From: GCA-003244245 sp052390115
Lineage (GTDB): Bacteria > Actinomycetota > Actinomycetes > Mycobacteriales > Pseudonocardiaceae
Direction: 5' to 3'
NCBI GenBank assembly: GCA_052390115.1
Contig: JBQTHE010000016.1
Location: 1 to 54,558, forward strand
DNA length: 54,558 bases
Both the position numbers and the translations under genes were made by a program. Under the pieces are notes generated by a model, which was given only the letters and a program-made list of their open reading frames with translations, ran no database searches and was not told the origin of the DNA. The first letter of the stretch is position 1. The number at the start of each line of letters is the position of its first letter. Shown one piece after another: positions 8,593 through 17,575 of the stretch.

Positions 8593-9314
8593 CTACGGAA
8601 ATCCCAATTCCTGAAGGTAGGTGAGCCGGGCGCTGATGGCAGCCGAAAAGTGCCGCCAGTCGAGAATTTCCATCGGCTCGTTGGGTGTCGGGTTATCGGC
8701 CGACGAAGTGATGTAGCAGACCGCATCGTAGAGGCCCTAGGACACCAGTCTTTTGCAGAATATCGCGAATCGATCTTGATAGGACCTGTCTAGCCAGAGT
8801 CGGTCGACCGGCATAGCTCCTTTCGCTAGCTTAACCGGAGACCGCGAGTCCTCGGCATCCTCCATAATAAAAAAGTAGCCCAGCCAAGGTTTTCCCCAGG
8901 AAAGAGGTTCGCCAACGCCGCGCGCCTAAGGTCGATAGCGCTACCCAGTGCTTCCTCAACCCGGTTGTTGTAATTGTTACCGAAGGAAGGCGCCCCGAGC
9001 GCTTTCAGCTCGAAGGCCGCCACCAGGGTAGTCTCGTACGCCACGACGAGGTCCCACTGCTTCTGTGGGCGGTAGTAGCCAGGGAGCTCCAGCCCTTGAC
9101 TTTTGGTGACTCGGATCGTGTCGGAGGGGTATCCCGCCTCAAGGAAGAACTTGGCAAGAAGCGCGGCGATGGTGTCGAAGTGCTTCCCGCTCCGAACGGA
9201 TCCGGCGGTGCCCGCTCCGACCATCTTCTTGATCTTCGATAGTTCGTTCTGGGTCTGCTTGGCACCCCAATACGCCGCAACAGCGTCCTCAAAATCTCGG
9301 CGGCTGACCGTCAA
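8593..9314 (-). pseudogene. PaeR7I/XhoI-type restriction endonuclease, broken
   Basis: The gene starts with TTG at 9314, overlapping the methylase stop by the TTGA arrangement. MTVSRRDFEDAVAAYW, AAFELKALGAPSFGNNYNNR and EEALGSAIDL are diagnostic of PaeR7I-type enzymes, which cut CTCGAG. The frame is lost near 8885 (GENLGWATF instead of GEN-PWLGYF); the adjacent frame continues FIMEDAEDSRSPVKLA to RLVS, meets an in-frame TAG at 8737-8739, and resumes as GLYDAVCYITSSADN through LTYLQELGFP to the true stop at 8593. One frameshift plus one nonsense codon remove the last third. GC is visibly lower than in flanking genes, suggesting transfer. Sequencing error could explain the frameshift. Confidence 0.85.
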
Positions 9315-11083
9315 GAGCGTTCCTCCCAATCGGGAAGTTCGGTGAGATCGTAGGCGCTCAGTGCGGCCCACGTGGCGGCCTGCACGTCACGTCGATCGAA
9401 CGCATCCGCCAGAGCGGCCCGATCCGTCCCACTGATCTCCGACGGATCGGGTACGCGGATCTTGCGAAGGTACTGGGCCTGAAACCGCAGTGTTCCACCA
9501 CGCATTTTCACCGCATATGCAGCAACGAACGCCTCAGCTACCTTTGAGAGGAGCAGGCCGCCGAGCACTCGCAGATCCCACACGTTCGAGACGACATAAT
9601 AAAGATTATGGTGTGGATATAAGCCGCCTTTGTCAAGCACTGGATGGATAGTCATCTTCATATCTGGAAACAGAAGTTTCGGTCTCCTGGCTAGTCGATG
9701 ATCGACCTTGTCGATGGTCTTGTACCAGCGGTGGGGCTGTTTGACAGCGATGTAGCGTCTGCGCAGGATACCGCCGCGCTCCTCAAAGTGGTCCGCCAGC
9801 CGCGGATAGTCAGCAAGGTCAACCAGGTCGCCCTGGGCATTCCACGGGTTCACCAGGTAAGTACCGTTCCAATCAAGAGTACCGCTCGCTATGTCGCGGA
9901 CCATGGCCAGCGGAAGGAGCCGGTCGTCCTCTACGTCCGCACACTCCCTGTGGTGCGTGATGAAGACCTCGTCCGCGCCAGTGGCGACACCGATTCCAAC
10001 CCGGGTACCGGTGGACTGATCTTCCAGCGGCCGAAACCGAGTACTGAGATCTTCCAGCATTGCCAAGCGTGCGGGTGACGCCGCGGGCCATGAGTCTTCC
10101 CTGGGGAACCAGCGAGGCAGTCGTGTAGCTTGGTAAGACGGCGTCCTGACAAATGTCTGCTCCTGTTTCATCGTCCAGGCACGAAACTCCTCAGCTTCAC
10201 CGGGACCAAAGGCTTGGGTGGCGTCGGCGACGACGGCCTGGCCTTGCGGAGCATTCCTGATGATGGTGATGGCGGGATACGCCGAGACACGCTCGTGGAA
10301 GGCATGCACGTCGTGCATCGTCAGCACAAGTTCAATGCTGTATCGGTGGGTCACTAACTCACGCAGTCTGCGACCGTACTGGTTCCGCATCCAGCGGTCG
10401 GCGCAGATGAAGGCGAGCCGCCCTCCAGGTCTGAGGCTTCGCAAGCCGACCTCGTAAAAACCGACGTAGATGTCCGCCCTGCCGCCCATCGTCGGGCAAG
10501 CCGACCGATAAGCACTCATGCGCACATCAGGGACATCTTCGAGCCGAATGTACGGTGGGTTGCCGACCACGAAGTCGACAGGACGTGGCTCGTGATCCGC
10601 GAGCAGGTAGTCGGCCTGCTGTATCCAACCCTGCACCACCTTGTCGACGTGAGCAGGCTTCCAGCCATCGGCGAGCAGCTGACGGGTAGCCAGGTCCTGA
10701 CTCAGCTGCACGTTGTGGTCCAGCAGGTCAAACGCCTCGACAGCGTGGACTGCATCCACCAGAGAGCGCCCATGAACGTGACATGAAGCGCTCAGCCGCT
10801 TGATGATCGGCCCGGCGAACGCCCCAGCACCGCAGGCCGGCTCCACGATAAGTCGGCCGGCAAGATCGTTATCGGCCGTATACCCGACCATGTCGAGCAT
10901 GGCCTCGACCACCCAACGGCGGGTGAAGACTTCACCACGCCGGAAAGCCTCCTGGAAGGACTCCGGTAGGCACAGCCAGTCAAGACCGAACAGCTCACGA
11001 GTTGTCACCGCGACACCATAGCGGCCGTCACAGACACTTTCGGATGTTGGACTCTCCACCTTGACGCCAGGTGTACCGGTCAC
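9311..11083 (-). CDS. N6-adenine DNA methyltransferase of the PaeR7I/XhoI system
   Basis: 590 residues if started at GTG 11083; GTG 11008 (VTTRELFGLDW, 565 residues) is the likelier biological start. FTRRWVVEAML then VEPACGAGAF is motif X/I binding SAM, and VVGNPPYIRLEDV is catalytic motif IV (NPPY) of gamma-class N6A methylases. The C-terminal target-recognition part includes LRFQAQYLRKIRVPDP. Adjacent to a PaeR7I-like endonuclease, so the expected product is CTCGm6AG. The methylase is full length while its endonuclease is broken, so the pair now probably behaves as an orphan methylase. The 11083 start also overlaps the stop of the upstream PKS remnant by GTGA, probably by chance. Confidence 0.88.
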   Translation of the reverse strand: MTGTPGVKVESPTSESVCDGRYGVAVTTRELFGLDWLCLPESFQEAFRRGEVFTRRWVVEAMLDMVGYTADNDLAGRLIVEPACGAGAFAGPIIKRLSASCHVHGRSLVDAVHAVEAFDLLDHNVQLSQDLATRQLLADGWKPAHVDKVVQGWIQQADYLLADHEPRPVDFVVGNPPYIRLEDVPDVRMSAYRSACPTMGGRADIYVGFYEVGLRSLRPGGRLAFICADRWMRNQYGRRLRELVTHRYSIELVLTMHDVHAFHERVSAYPAITIIRNAPQGQAVVADATQAFGPGEAEEFRAWTMKQEQTFVRTPSYQATRLPRWFPREDSWPAASPARLAMLEDLSTRFRPLEDQSTGTRVGIGVATGADEVFITHHRECADVEDDRLLPLAMVRDIASGTLDWNGTYLVNPWNAQGDLVDLADYPRLADHFEERGGILRRRYIAVKQPHRWYKTIDKVDHRLARRPKLLFPDMKMTIHPVLDKGGLYPHHNLYYVVSNVWDLRVLGGLLLSKVAEAFVAAYAVKMRGGTLRFQAQYLRKIRVPDPSEISGTDRAALADAFDRRDVQAATWAALSAYDLTELPDWEERS

Positions 11084-14000
11084 CGGAGGGCAAGTGCCGC
11101 GATCCAGTCACCGCGGCGGGCGGTCTGCACCGTGCGGCGCTCGGACCCGGAGGTGAGCAGCACGGTCCCGGTCGTGGTGTCCAGGTCGGCGACGACGAGG
11201 CTGGCCGCGGGCTTGCCGCCGAGTGCGAGGGCGGCCTCCCCTGCGCACCGCAGGCGCAGGGCCCATTCCGCGCGCAGCGGCTCGTCGAGGGCGGCGATCA
11301 GCGGGTGTGCCGGTGCGCGATCCGTCTCGTCGGAGGCGAGATGTTCGAGCGCGACCCCGATACCGCGACAGTGCCCGGCGACGGCCATCGCGGCACCGTC
11401 ACGCGCCACCAGCGACACGACCGGTGACGCCTGCGTCCACGGCCCCTCGGCCAGCAGGCTGCCATCGGGCTCTTCGACGATCTCGACGTCGGCTGGGCAC
11501 ACCGCCACTCCGGACGTGGAGCGCAGCAGGGCACGGACCGCGTCCTTGGCCGCGACCCGCCCGAGGAGCCACTCGCTACGGTGCCGGCCGGACCCGGCCA
11601 GGCGCGACCAGGCGGCCCGCTCACGCCGATTGAGGACGATCTGGGCGAGCGCCCGCTCCCAGATGCGGCGGTGCGGTCCCAGCGGCAGGTCGTCGATGGG
11701 GCAGCAGGCGACCGCACCGGGTGACCGGGCGGTCAGCGCGGGCCAGGGCGTGGCAAGGGAGGCATCACGCGGGGAGATGCCCAGCCGGGCCAGCGGCTCG
11801 GACAGGTCGAGGCGGTGGTTGGCCCAGCCCGTGAGGCGAGCCAGCAGGCGCCCGTCCGGCCCCACCAGGTCGAGATCGGAGCGCAGCTGCGCGTCGCCGA
11901 CCGTGCTGATCCGTGCTCGCCCGGTCACGGGTGTTCCGGCGGACGGCGGCGGCCCGAAGAGCTGAAGCTCGTCGAGGCCGAAAGGGAAGAAGGCCGAGCC
12001 ACGGTTGTGGTGCTCGAGTGCCCAGAAGCCGACGAGCTGGCCAGCGGCGTCCAGTAACTGCGGATCGGTGAGCAGGGTGGGCTCGGGTATCCCGGCGAAC
12101 AGGTCGCCGGTCGGCAACGTCGTCATCGTGGCCGAGATGCCGTCCTCGCCCCAGCGGTCCAGCGAGACCACGCCCTGGAAGCGGGGACCGTGGAACATGC
12201 GGTCTGCGTAGAGGCTCGTCCCGGCCTGCCGGCAGGGCCGCTCGCCGCGCAGTGTGAGAGTGGGGGCGACCTCCGGCGGCGCGGGGTAGCGGTCGGCGAG
12301 CACCACGGTGCCCTCGACCATGCGGGTCCCGGTCTGCGAACCGTCGCTGTCGCCGTCACCGAGCCGTTGCAGCTCCACCGTCACTTCACGATCGCTGCCC
12401 GCCCGCCGGGCGACCACGCGCAGCGTCACCGGGCCGTCGTCCAGCGCGATCCACTGGTGGGCTCGGACGTGTCGCACCCCCACCACGACGTGGCCGGGGC
12501 ACAGCGTCGCGGCGGCGGCTTCGGCGAGCAGTTCCATGCTGACCGTGAACGGCACGACCGGCAGGCCGAGCAGCGACGGGTCGGCCTGCGAGACCGCGCG
12601 CCCGAAGGTGTGGTCATGCAGGAACAGGTCCTGCTCGGGGTCCAGGCGGCGCAGCGCGACCAGCTCCCGGCCCTCGGTATGAGAAACCACCGAGCCAAGT
12701 AGGGGGAACCGTTGCGGGGCGGGCGCGTTCAGATGAGTCCGCACGGCCTGGCGCTGGACTTCCAGGAACCGGTCCATCGTGTCGAGGTAGGCGGCCATGA
12801 CCTGCTCGCGTCCGGCTCGCGCCGGCGGCGCCGGGACTGGTGCGCGGGCCGACGTGCCCCCCGCACTCCCGCCCCTCGAACACGAAGCGGCGGGCACCGG
12901 ACTCGGTGAACAGCCGCAGCAGCCCGGGGGACGGGACGTGCAGGTAGGTCGGGATACCGATCTGATCGAGCTGCAACGCCTGGTCCGGCCGCCCACCGGC
13001 GATCAGCGCGAACGACGGCCGGTTGCGCTTCAGCACCTCCAGCTGCTCCTCGCGCAGCTCCTGCGGGACGAACCCGAGGATCCCGGCACCCCACGGCCGC
13101 TCGCCGAGCGACTCCTGCGTCCGCTGCAGCAGCTGCTCGATCTGCGGTCCGCGCATGACCGCGAGTGCGAGGAACGGCAGTGCCCCGGCCTCGGCGACCT
13201 GCTGAGCGAAGCCGGGCACGTCGCTCACCCTGGTCATCGGGCCCTGCACGATCGGGTAGTGCGTGACGTGGGAGGAGGCCAGCGGGCCGTCCGCGGCGAG
13301 CGGGTCTAGCCGGTCGGCCGCCGCGAGGTGCTCGGCGACCGCCGCCCGCAGCCCGGTGAGCACGCCTCCCACCGTGCGGAAGCGTTCGGCCAGCCGGGTG
13401 GCGAAGGCGGCGTCCTGCCCGAGCAACCACACGCTGTGCTTGCCGGCGAGGTCGGTCAGGCCGGCAAGCCACGCTGCCCTCGCCGCCGGGGGCTCGTCGG
13501 CGGCGAGGGTGCGTGCCAGCCGGCGCAGCTCCTCGACCGCGGGGGTGCCCGGCCTCCCGTACACGCGGTACTGCTCACCGATCTCCTGACCGACGCAGAC
13601 CGTCTCACTACCGTCCATCCGGGCGAGGTCCGCCGTGAACGCCGCAGGCAGGCGCGACTCGCGCGTCAGCGCGAGCTGCGCGTCGAGCACCACGCCGGCC
13701 GCACCGGCCGCGGCGCACGCCGCCGCCGAGTGCTCGCCGATCCCGCCGTGGGCCCAGACCGGCAGCTCGATTTCCGCGAGCAGCTGCTGGAGCAGGACGA
13801 ACGTGGTCATCTCGCCCACCCGCCCACCGGCCTCGTGGCCCTTGGCGATGACGCTGGCGAAACCGAGGTCCGCGGCGAGCCTGGCTTCCTCCACAGCGGT
13901 CACCTCGAGCCACAGCTCGACGCCGGCGGCGCGCAACAGGTCCACCCGGCGGCGCAGCAGATCGGGAGCGGCGGGCGTGAGCACCACCAGCTCGACGGGT

Positions 14001-14233
14001 GGGCGCAGTACGGAGCTGACCGCGTCCGCGGTGGCCTCATCGCGCGGATCGAGCCGGACCCCGCAGCGGTGGCGACCGAACCTGGCGAGCGTGCGCACCG
14101 CGTCCACGGCGAGCTGCGGATCACCGACCAAGGAGACGTCCACGATGCCAATCGCTGCGGCCCTGCTGGCAGCGATCGGGATCGTGGGGTCGGCGAGCCC
14201 CGGCAATGTCACAGCGGCGAACTCGAACGTCAT
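11080..14233 (-). pseudogene. Remnant of a giant iterative type I PKS: NMO // DH - PPTase
   Basis: Two overlapping minus-strand frames join at about 12815-12845. From ATG 14233 the first encodes a nitronate-monooxygenase/2-nitropropane-dioxygenase-like TIM barrel (VIAKGHEAGGRVGEMTT, HYPIVQGPMTRVSDVPGF, FEGRECGGHVGPRTS). The second, in another frame, starts at the inter-domain linker VMAAYLDTMDRFLEVQRQ, then a hot-dog dehydratase (HDHTFGRAVSQADPSLLGLP, MFHGPRFQGVVSLD) and ends in a phosphopantetheinyl-transferase domain (EWLLGRVAAKDAVRALL). In PUFA/enediyne-like synthases the KS, AT, ACP and KR domains belong between these parts; they are missing here. An internal deletion of several kilobases with a frame change is the simplest reading. 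Confidence 0.7.
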
Positions 14234-14451
14234 GGTTTCGCACCCTCAGTAATGGGCCCGTGCGAATCAACGCACGTGCGGCGAGTATTTTCGAAATGCT
14301 ATGTCGCGGGACAGGTGTGCGTCTTCCGTCGTATTGATGACTATTGGGGCGCGGCGGTACCGTCCCAGAGGAGGAATTTCCTCGTTCTCGATTCCTCCGA
14401 TTGGAGGATCTGAAATATGACGTCTCTGCATCGGGAACGCGCTAACCGCGT
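14234..14451. other. Intergenic region with AGGAGG-type repeats
   Basis: 218 bp between two minus-strand genes. It contains GAGGAATTTCCTC (14372-14384) and TCCTCC-GATT-GGAGGA just after it, followed on the plus strand by a 12-codon reading frame MTSLHRERANRV with a good ribosome-binding site (ATG at 14417). The short frame may be a leader or a leftover; I see no other gene here. Confidence 0.3.
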
Positions 14452-15027
14452 TTAGGCGACGGCGCTCGCGTCGGAGCCCAGCCCAGCCACGGGAGACCGT
14501 CCACGCTCCGTCACCAGGCCGTTCTGATACGCATAGATCACCGCGTGCGGGGTGAGATTCCGGAAGTCCTTGGGCACCTCGTCCGGCGAGGTCTCGTGGA
14601 TCTCTTCTTGCCTGCAGATCCGGCCGGTTGTCGGCGGCAGATGGAGCGTGTAGCCCGCCACGACGACGCGCAAGGCGGCTACCAACTCCTCCGGGTTCGC
14701 AGTGTTGAGCAGCAGCCCGTTCGCGCCGGCCCGTAAAGCCGCGGCTTCTGCGACCGGTTCGCCGCTAGGCGATGCCAACACCAGAAGTGGGCGGCAGCTC
14801 AGTGCCCGTATCGCCACCACCGGACTGGTCCCCAGGCCCCGGGGGTCAAGGAGCACGACGCTCGGGTCGAGGTGGCGCAGGCACTCGGCCGCCTCGCAGC
14901 AGTCGTGCGCCTCCCCGACGATCTCGAGATCCGGCCGGCTCTCAAGGAGTGCACGCAACCCGCACCGGTAGAGGGCGTCGTTGACGACCAACAGAACACG
15001 GGTCGTCGGCGTCTCCTGGGCGTCCAT
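14452..15027 (-). CDS. Receiver-like protein without a recognisable output domain
   Basis: 191 residues from ATG 15027, which has GGAGG nine bases upstream (minus strand). Residues 9-125 follow a response-regulator receiver fold: TRVLLVVNDALYRCGLRALL at the N-terminus (the acidic pair is VND rather than VDD), VVLLDPRG with a candidate phospho-Asp, then LLVLASPSGEP and RAGANGLLLNTANPEELVAAL. The usual alpha4 Lys is replaced, so phosphorylation is doubtful. The C-terminus lacks the LuxR helix-turn-helix expected of NarL-type regulators and instead has FRNLTPHAVIYAYQNGL. It lies downstream of the OmpR/HK pair on the same strand, 158 bp away, with palindrome site 3 in its promoter. Confidence 0.6.
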   Translation of the reverse strand: MDAQETPTTRVLLVVNDALYRCGLRALLESRPDLEIVGEAHDCCEAAECLRHLDPSVVLLDPRGLGTSPVVAIRALSCRPLLVLASPSGEPVAEAAALRAGANGLLLNTANPEELVAALRVVVAGYTLHLPPTTGRICRQEEIHETSPDEVPKDFRNLTPHAVIYAYQNGLVTERGRSPVAGLGSDASAVA

Positions 15028-15138
15028 ACCCGCCTCCAAGCTGCGGAACTGAGCTCTCCTGCGGTGCCGGCTACTCGTTCCGATGTGGTTACCTGAAACC
15101 AGGCTGCGTCCACCCGGTGAGCGGGCTATGAACACCGG

Positions 15139-15154
15139 ATGAAGAGACTTTCAT
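15139..15154. promoter_or_regulatory. Palindrome site 3 (ATGAAGAGACTTTCAT)
   Basis: A 16-bp palindrome with both half-sites (ATGAA and CTTTCAT) intact, 112 bp upstream of the receiver-like gene and just past the stop of the OmpR-type regulator. Confidence 0.5.
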
Positions 15155-15184
15155 GCTGCGGACCGGTACATCCGGATGCGCGGG

Positions 15185-15847
15185 CTACCCGCAGCGGTAA
15201 CCCATACCGCGGACGGTGGTGATCTGCTCGGTGCCGATCTTTCGGCGTAGCGCGCGGACGTAGACGTCGACGATGTTGGAGCCGGGGTCGTAGTCGTAGC
15301 CCCACACGTGGGAGAGCATCTGCTCGCGGGACAGCACCTGGCCGGGGTGGCGCAGGAACAGTTCGAGCAGGGTGAACTCGCGGGCGGTCAGGTCGATGGT
15401 GCGCTCGCCGACCTGGGCGCGGCGGGTGCGCAGATCCAGTGACACGCCGTTGCCGCTGAGCACGGTGACCTCGGGGGTGCGGTCGGCCGGGCGCAGCCGC
15501 AGCCGGACCCTGGCCAGCAGTTCTTCGAACCGGAACGGCTTGGTCATGTAGTCATCCGCGCCGCCCTCCAGCCCGGCGACGGTGTCGCGCACCGTATCCC
15601 GGGCCGTGAGGATGATCACCGGGAGGGCAGCGCCGAGCTCCCGTAACAGGCGCAGCACGCTAAATCCGTCCTTGCCAGGCAGCCCGAGGTCCAGGATGAC
15701 CAGATCGAAGCCCCCGGTCAGGGCGTAGTCCAGCGCGCTGTGCCCGTCACCGACCGTGGTGGTGGTGAACCCGTTGGCCCGCAGCCCTTTCTCGACGAAT
15801 GCCGCGATCCGGGTCTCGTCCTCGGCGATCAGGATGCGATTGCTCAC
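15185..15847 (-). CDS. OmpR/PhoB-family response regulator
   Basis: 220 residues from GTG 15847, which overlaps the kinase stop as GTGA. The receiver has the acidic pair AEDE (residues 8-11), phospho-Asp in LVILDLGLPGKDG, Thr in LTARD and Lys in MTKPF. The C-terminal winged helix shows LTAREFTLLELFLRHPGQVL, SREQMLSHVWGYDYDPGSNI and the DNA-recognition/wing end VDVYVRALRRKIG...RGMGYR. Complete family length. It is the cognate partner of the kinase encoded immediately upstream and would bind DNA as a phosphorylated dimer. Whether it recognises the nearby 16-bp palindromes is untested; OmpR-type regulators more often bind direct repeats. Confidence 0.92.
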   Translation of the reverse strand: MSNRILIAEDETRIAAFVEKGLRANGFTTTTVGDGHSALDYALTGGFDLVILDLGLPGKDGFSVLRLLRELGAALPVIILTARDTVRDTVAGLEGGADDYMTKPFRFEELLARVRLRLRPADRTPEVTVLSGNGVSLDLRTRRAQVGERTIDLTAREFTLLELFLRHPGQVLSREQMLSHVWGYDYDPGSNIVDVYVRALRRKIGTEQITTVRGMGYRCG

Positions 15848-17418
15848 CGGGTCTCTCCTTGTGTGCCGGCCGCGGTCTGGGCGGGGATCTCGATACCGAA
15901 GGTGGCGCCCTGCCCGGGCACCGACTGCAGCCCGACGGTGCCACCATGGGCGTCGGCGATGGCGGTGACGATCGCCAGGCCCAGCCCGGCTCCAGCGCCG
16001 TGCGCGCGAGCCCCGCCGGTGGACCCCCGGGAGAACCGCTCGAAGATCGCCTGCCGGTCCTGCGGGGGTACTCCTGGGCCGCTGTCGGTGATCCAGAACG
16101 TCAACGTGCCGAGCCGCAGCGCCGATCCGATCGTGATCACATCGCCGGGTTTGGTGTGCTGGACGGCGTTGTGCGCCAGCTGCACCATGGCCTGGGTGAT
16201 GCGTTGCGGGTCCACCCGGACGGTGCCCTCCCCGATGGCTTCGAGCTGCCAGTGCCGCTCGCCCAGCGCCCGGACCTTGGCGTCGACGTCGCTGGTCAGC
16301 TCCGCGAGCTCGACCGGCTCCGGGCGCACGAAGTCGGGCCGCTCGGATTTCGCCAGCAGCAGCAGGTCGTCCACGATGCGGGTCATCCGGTCCAGCTCGT
16401 CGAGGCATAGCCGGATGTCTTCAGCCCGCTCGGCCGGGTCGTCGCCGAGCAACTCCAGGTTGCCCCGGATGATCGTGATCGGGGTGCGCAGCTCATGGCT
16501 GGCGTCGTCGAGGAACTCGCGCTGCGCGGCGAAGGCGGCCTGGAGCCGCTCCATCATGGCGTTGAACTGCTCGGCCAGCGCGGCGATGTCGTCGTTGCCC
16601 CGCACCGGGATACGCCGGGTCAGGTCATCCTCCCCGATCTGGGCGGCGGCTCGGTGCAACAACCGGACCGGGGCCAGGATCTGCCCGGCGACGATCCACG
16701 AGACGCCTGCGGCCAAAACCAGCCCGATCAGGCTGACCAGGGTGAGGGTCCGCACGACCTTGTCGATCTCGGCGCTTTCCGGCATCACAAGGAACCCGAC
16801 CACGAAGTAACCGTCCACCATGCCGCGCAGCTCGATCGGCACCCGCACCCAGCGCAGCTCCCCCTCCCGGGTGGACAGCGCGCCGGCCGGGGCGGTCCCG
16901 GTCGCGATCGCGGCGAGCATCCCCGGTTCGCTGATCGCCCGTATCGCGTCGGCCTGACCCTGCACCTGGGGTGCGGTGGCGGCGGTCACGGAGATTCCGG
17001 CGAGAACCTCGTTCTCGCCGGTGCGCTGCCGCTCTAGGTGCACCTGCAGCATTTCGACTGCAGTGGTGAAGGGCTGGCCGGTTTCAGGGTTACGGCCCTG
17101 CCGGGCGAACTGCGCGAATTCGTCGACCTCCTGCTGCAGCGCCGCGCCGATCTCCCGCTCCAACGCGTTGATCAGCACGTTTCGGGTGACCAACACCACA
17201 GAGACGAGTGCCGTGGCCAGCACCAGCACCAACCAGCCCATGATCTGCAGCCGGGCCGAAGCACCTCGCCGCCGCGGTCGCTCGGGCGCGGCGCCGTGCG
17301 GACCCGAGCCCGATGACGACGGGTCAGGCGAGAGCGTGACCGTGGTCAGCTCAGCCATCTGGGCCGTCGTCACCGCCGCCGGGTCCGTCGCATCCGTCGT
17401 CATCGTTGTCATCATCAC
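15844..17418 (-). CDS. Sensor histidine kinase with extracellular sensor and HAMP
   Basis: 524 residues. A cytoplasmic Pro/Ser/Arg-rich N-terminus (about 55 residues) precedes TM1 (IMGWLVLVLATALVSVVLV), a roughly 150-residue extracytoplasmic sensor, and TM2 (VSLIGLVLAAGVSWIVAG). HAMP follows (ILAPVRLLHRAAAQIGEDDL), then the H box FLDDASHELRTPITIIRG with the phospho-His, the N box LAHNAVQHTKP, G1 ITDSGPGV and G2 GAGAGLGLAIVTAIADAHGG. All catalytic boxes are intact. The four upstream ATG/ACG codons (MMMTTM) make the exact start uncertain. Transcribed toward the response regulator, with palindrome site 4 in its upstream region. Confidence 0.92.
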   Translation of the reverse strand: MMMTTMTTDATDPAAVTTAQMAELTTVTLSPDPSSSGSGPHGAAPERPRRRGASARLQIMGWLVLVLATALVSVVLVTRNVLINALEREIGAALQQEVDEFAQFARQGRNPETGQPFTTAVEMLQVHLERQRTGENEVLAGISVTAATAPQVQGQADAIRAISEPGMLAAIATGTAPAGALSTREGELRWVRVPIELRGMVDGYFVVGFLVMPESAEIDKVVRTLTLVSLIGLVLAAGVSWIVAGQILAPVRLLHRAAAQIGEDDLTRRIPVRGNDDIAALAEQFNAMMERLQAAFAAQREFLDDASHELRTPITIIRGNLELLGDDPAERAEDIRLCLDELDRMTRIVDDLLLLAKSERPDFVRPEPVELAELTSDVDAKVRALGERHWQLEAIGEGTVRVDPQRITQAMVQLAHNAVQHTKPGDVITIGSALRLGTLTFWITDSGPGVPPQDRQAIFERFSRGSTGGARAHGAGAGLGLAIVTAIADAHGGTVGLQSVPGQGATFGIEIPAQTAAGTQGETR

Positions 17419-17484
17419 TCACCGACAGCGCAGGTGGCACGACTCCACTGTTGCCCGCTACCGCGAAACGAGCATGAGCGAGAG

Positions 17485-17500
17485 ATGAAAGACCTTTCAT
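17485..17500. promoter_or_regulatory. Palindrome site 4 (ATGAAAGACCTTTCAT)
   Basis: The most perfect copy: 7-bp arms ATGAAAG / CTTTCAT around AC. It lies in the divergent region between the histidine kinase (start 17418) and terC (start 17576), so it could control both. Confidence 0.55.
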
Positions 17501-17575
17501 GTTCAGGGCCGGAACAGCAGGGGCGCCCCGCCCGTTCGGTCAGATGTTGGTAAACGGACGATTGCGGAGGTTCGA

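Noticed and set aside
8737..8739. Possible stop-codon (TAG) recoding, seen in-frame also at 32231-32233 and near 45770
   Set aside because: Several intact genes here end with TAG (for example 22072, 34336 and 50226), all suspected readthrough cases are in genes with other lesions, and no pyrrolysine machinery is visible.
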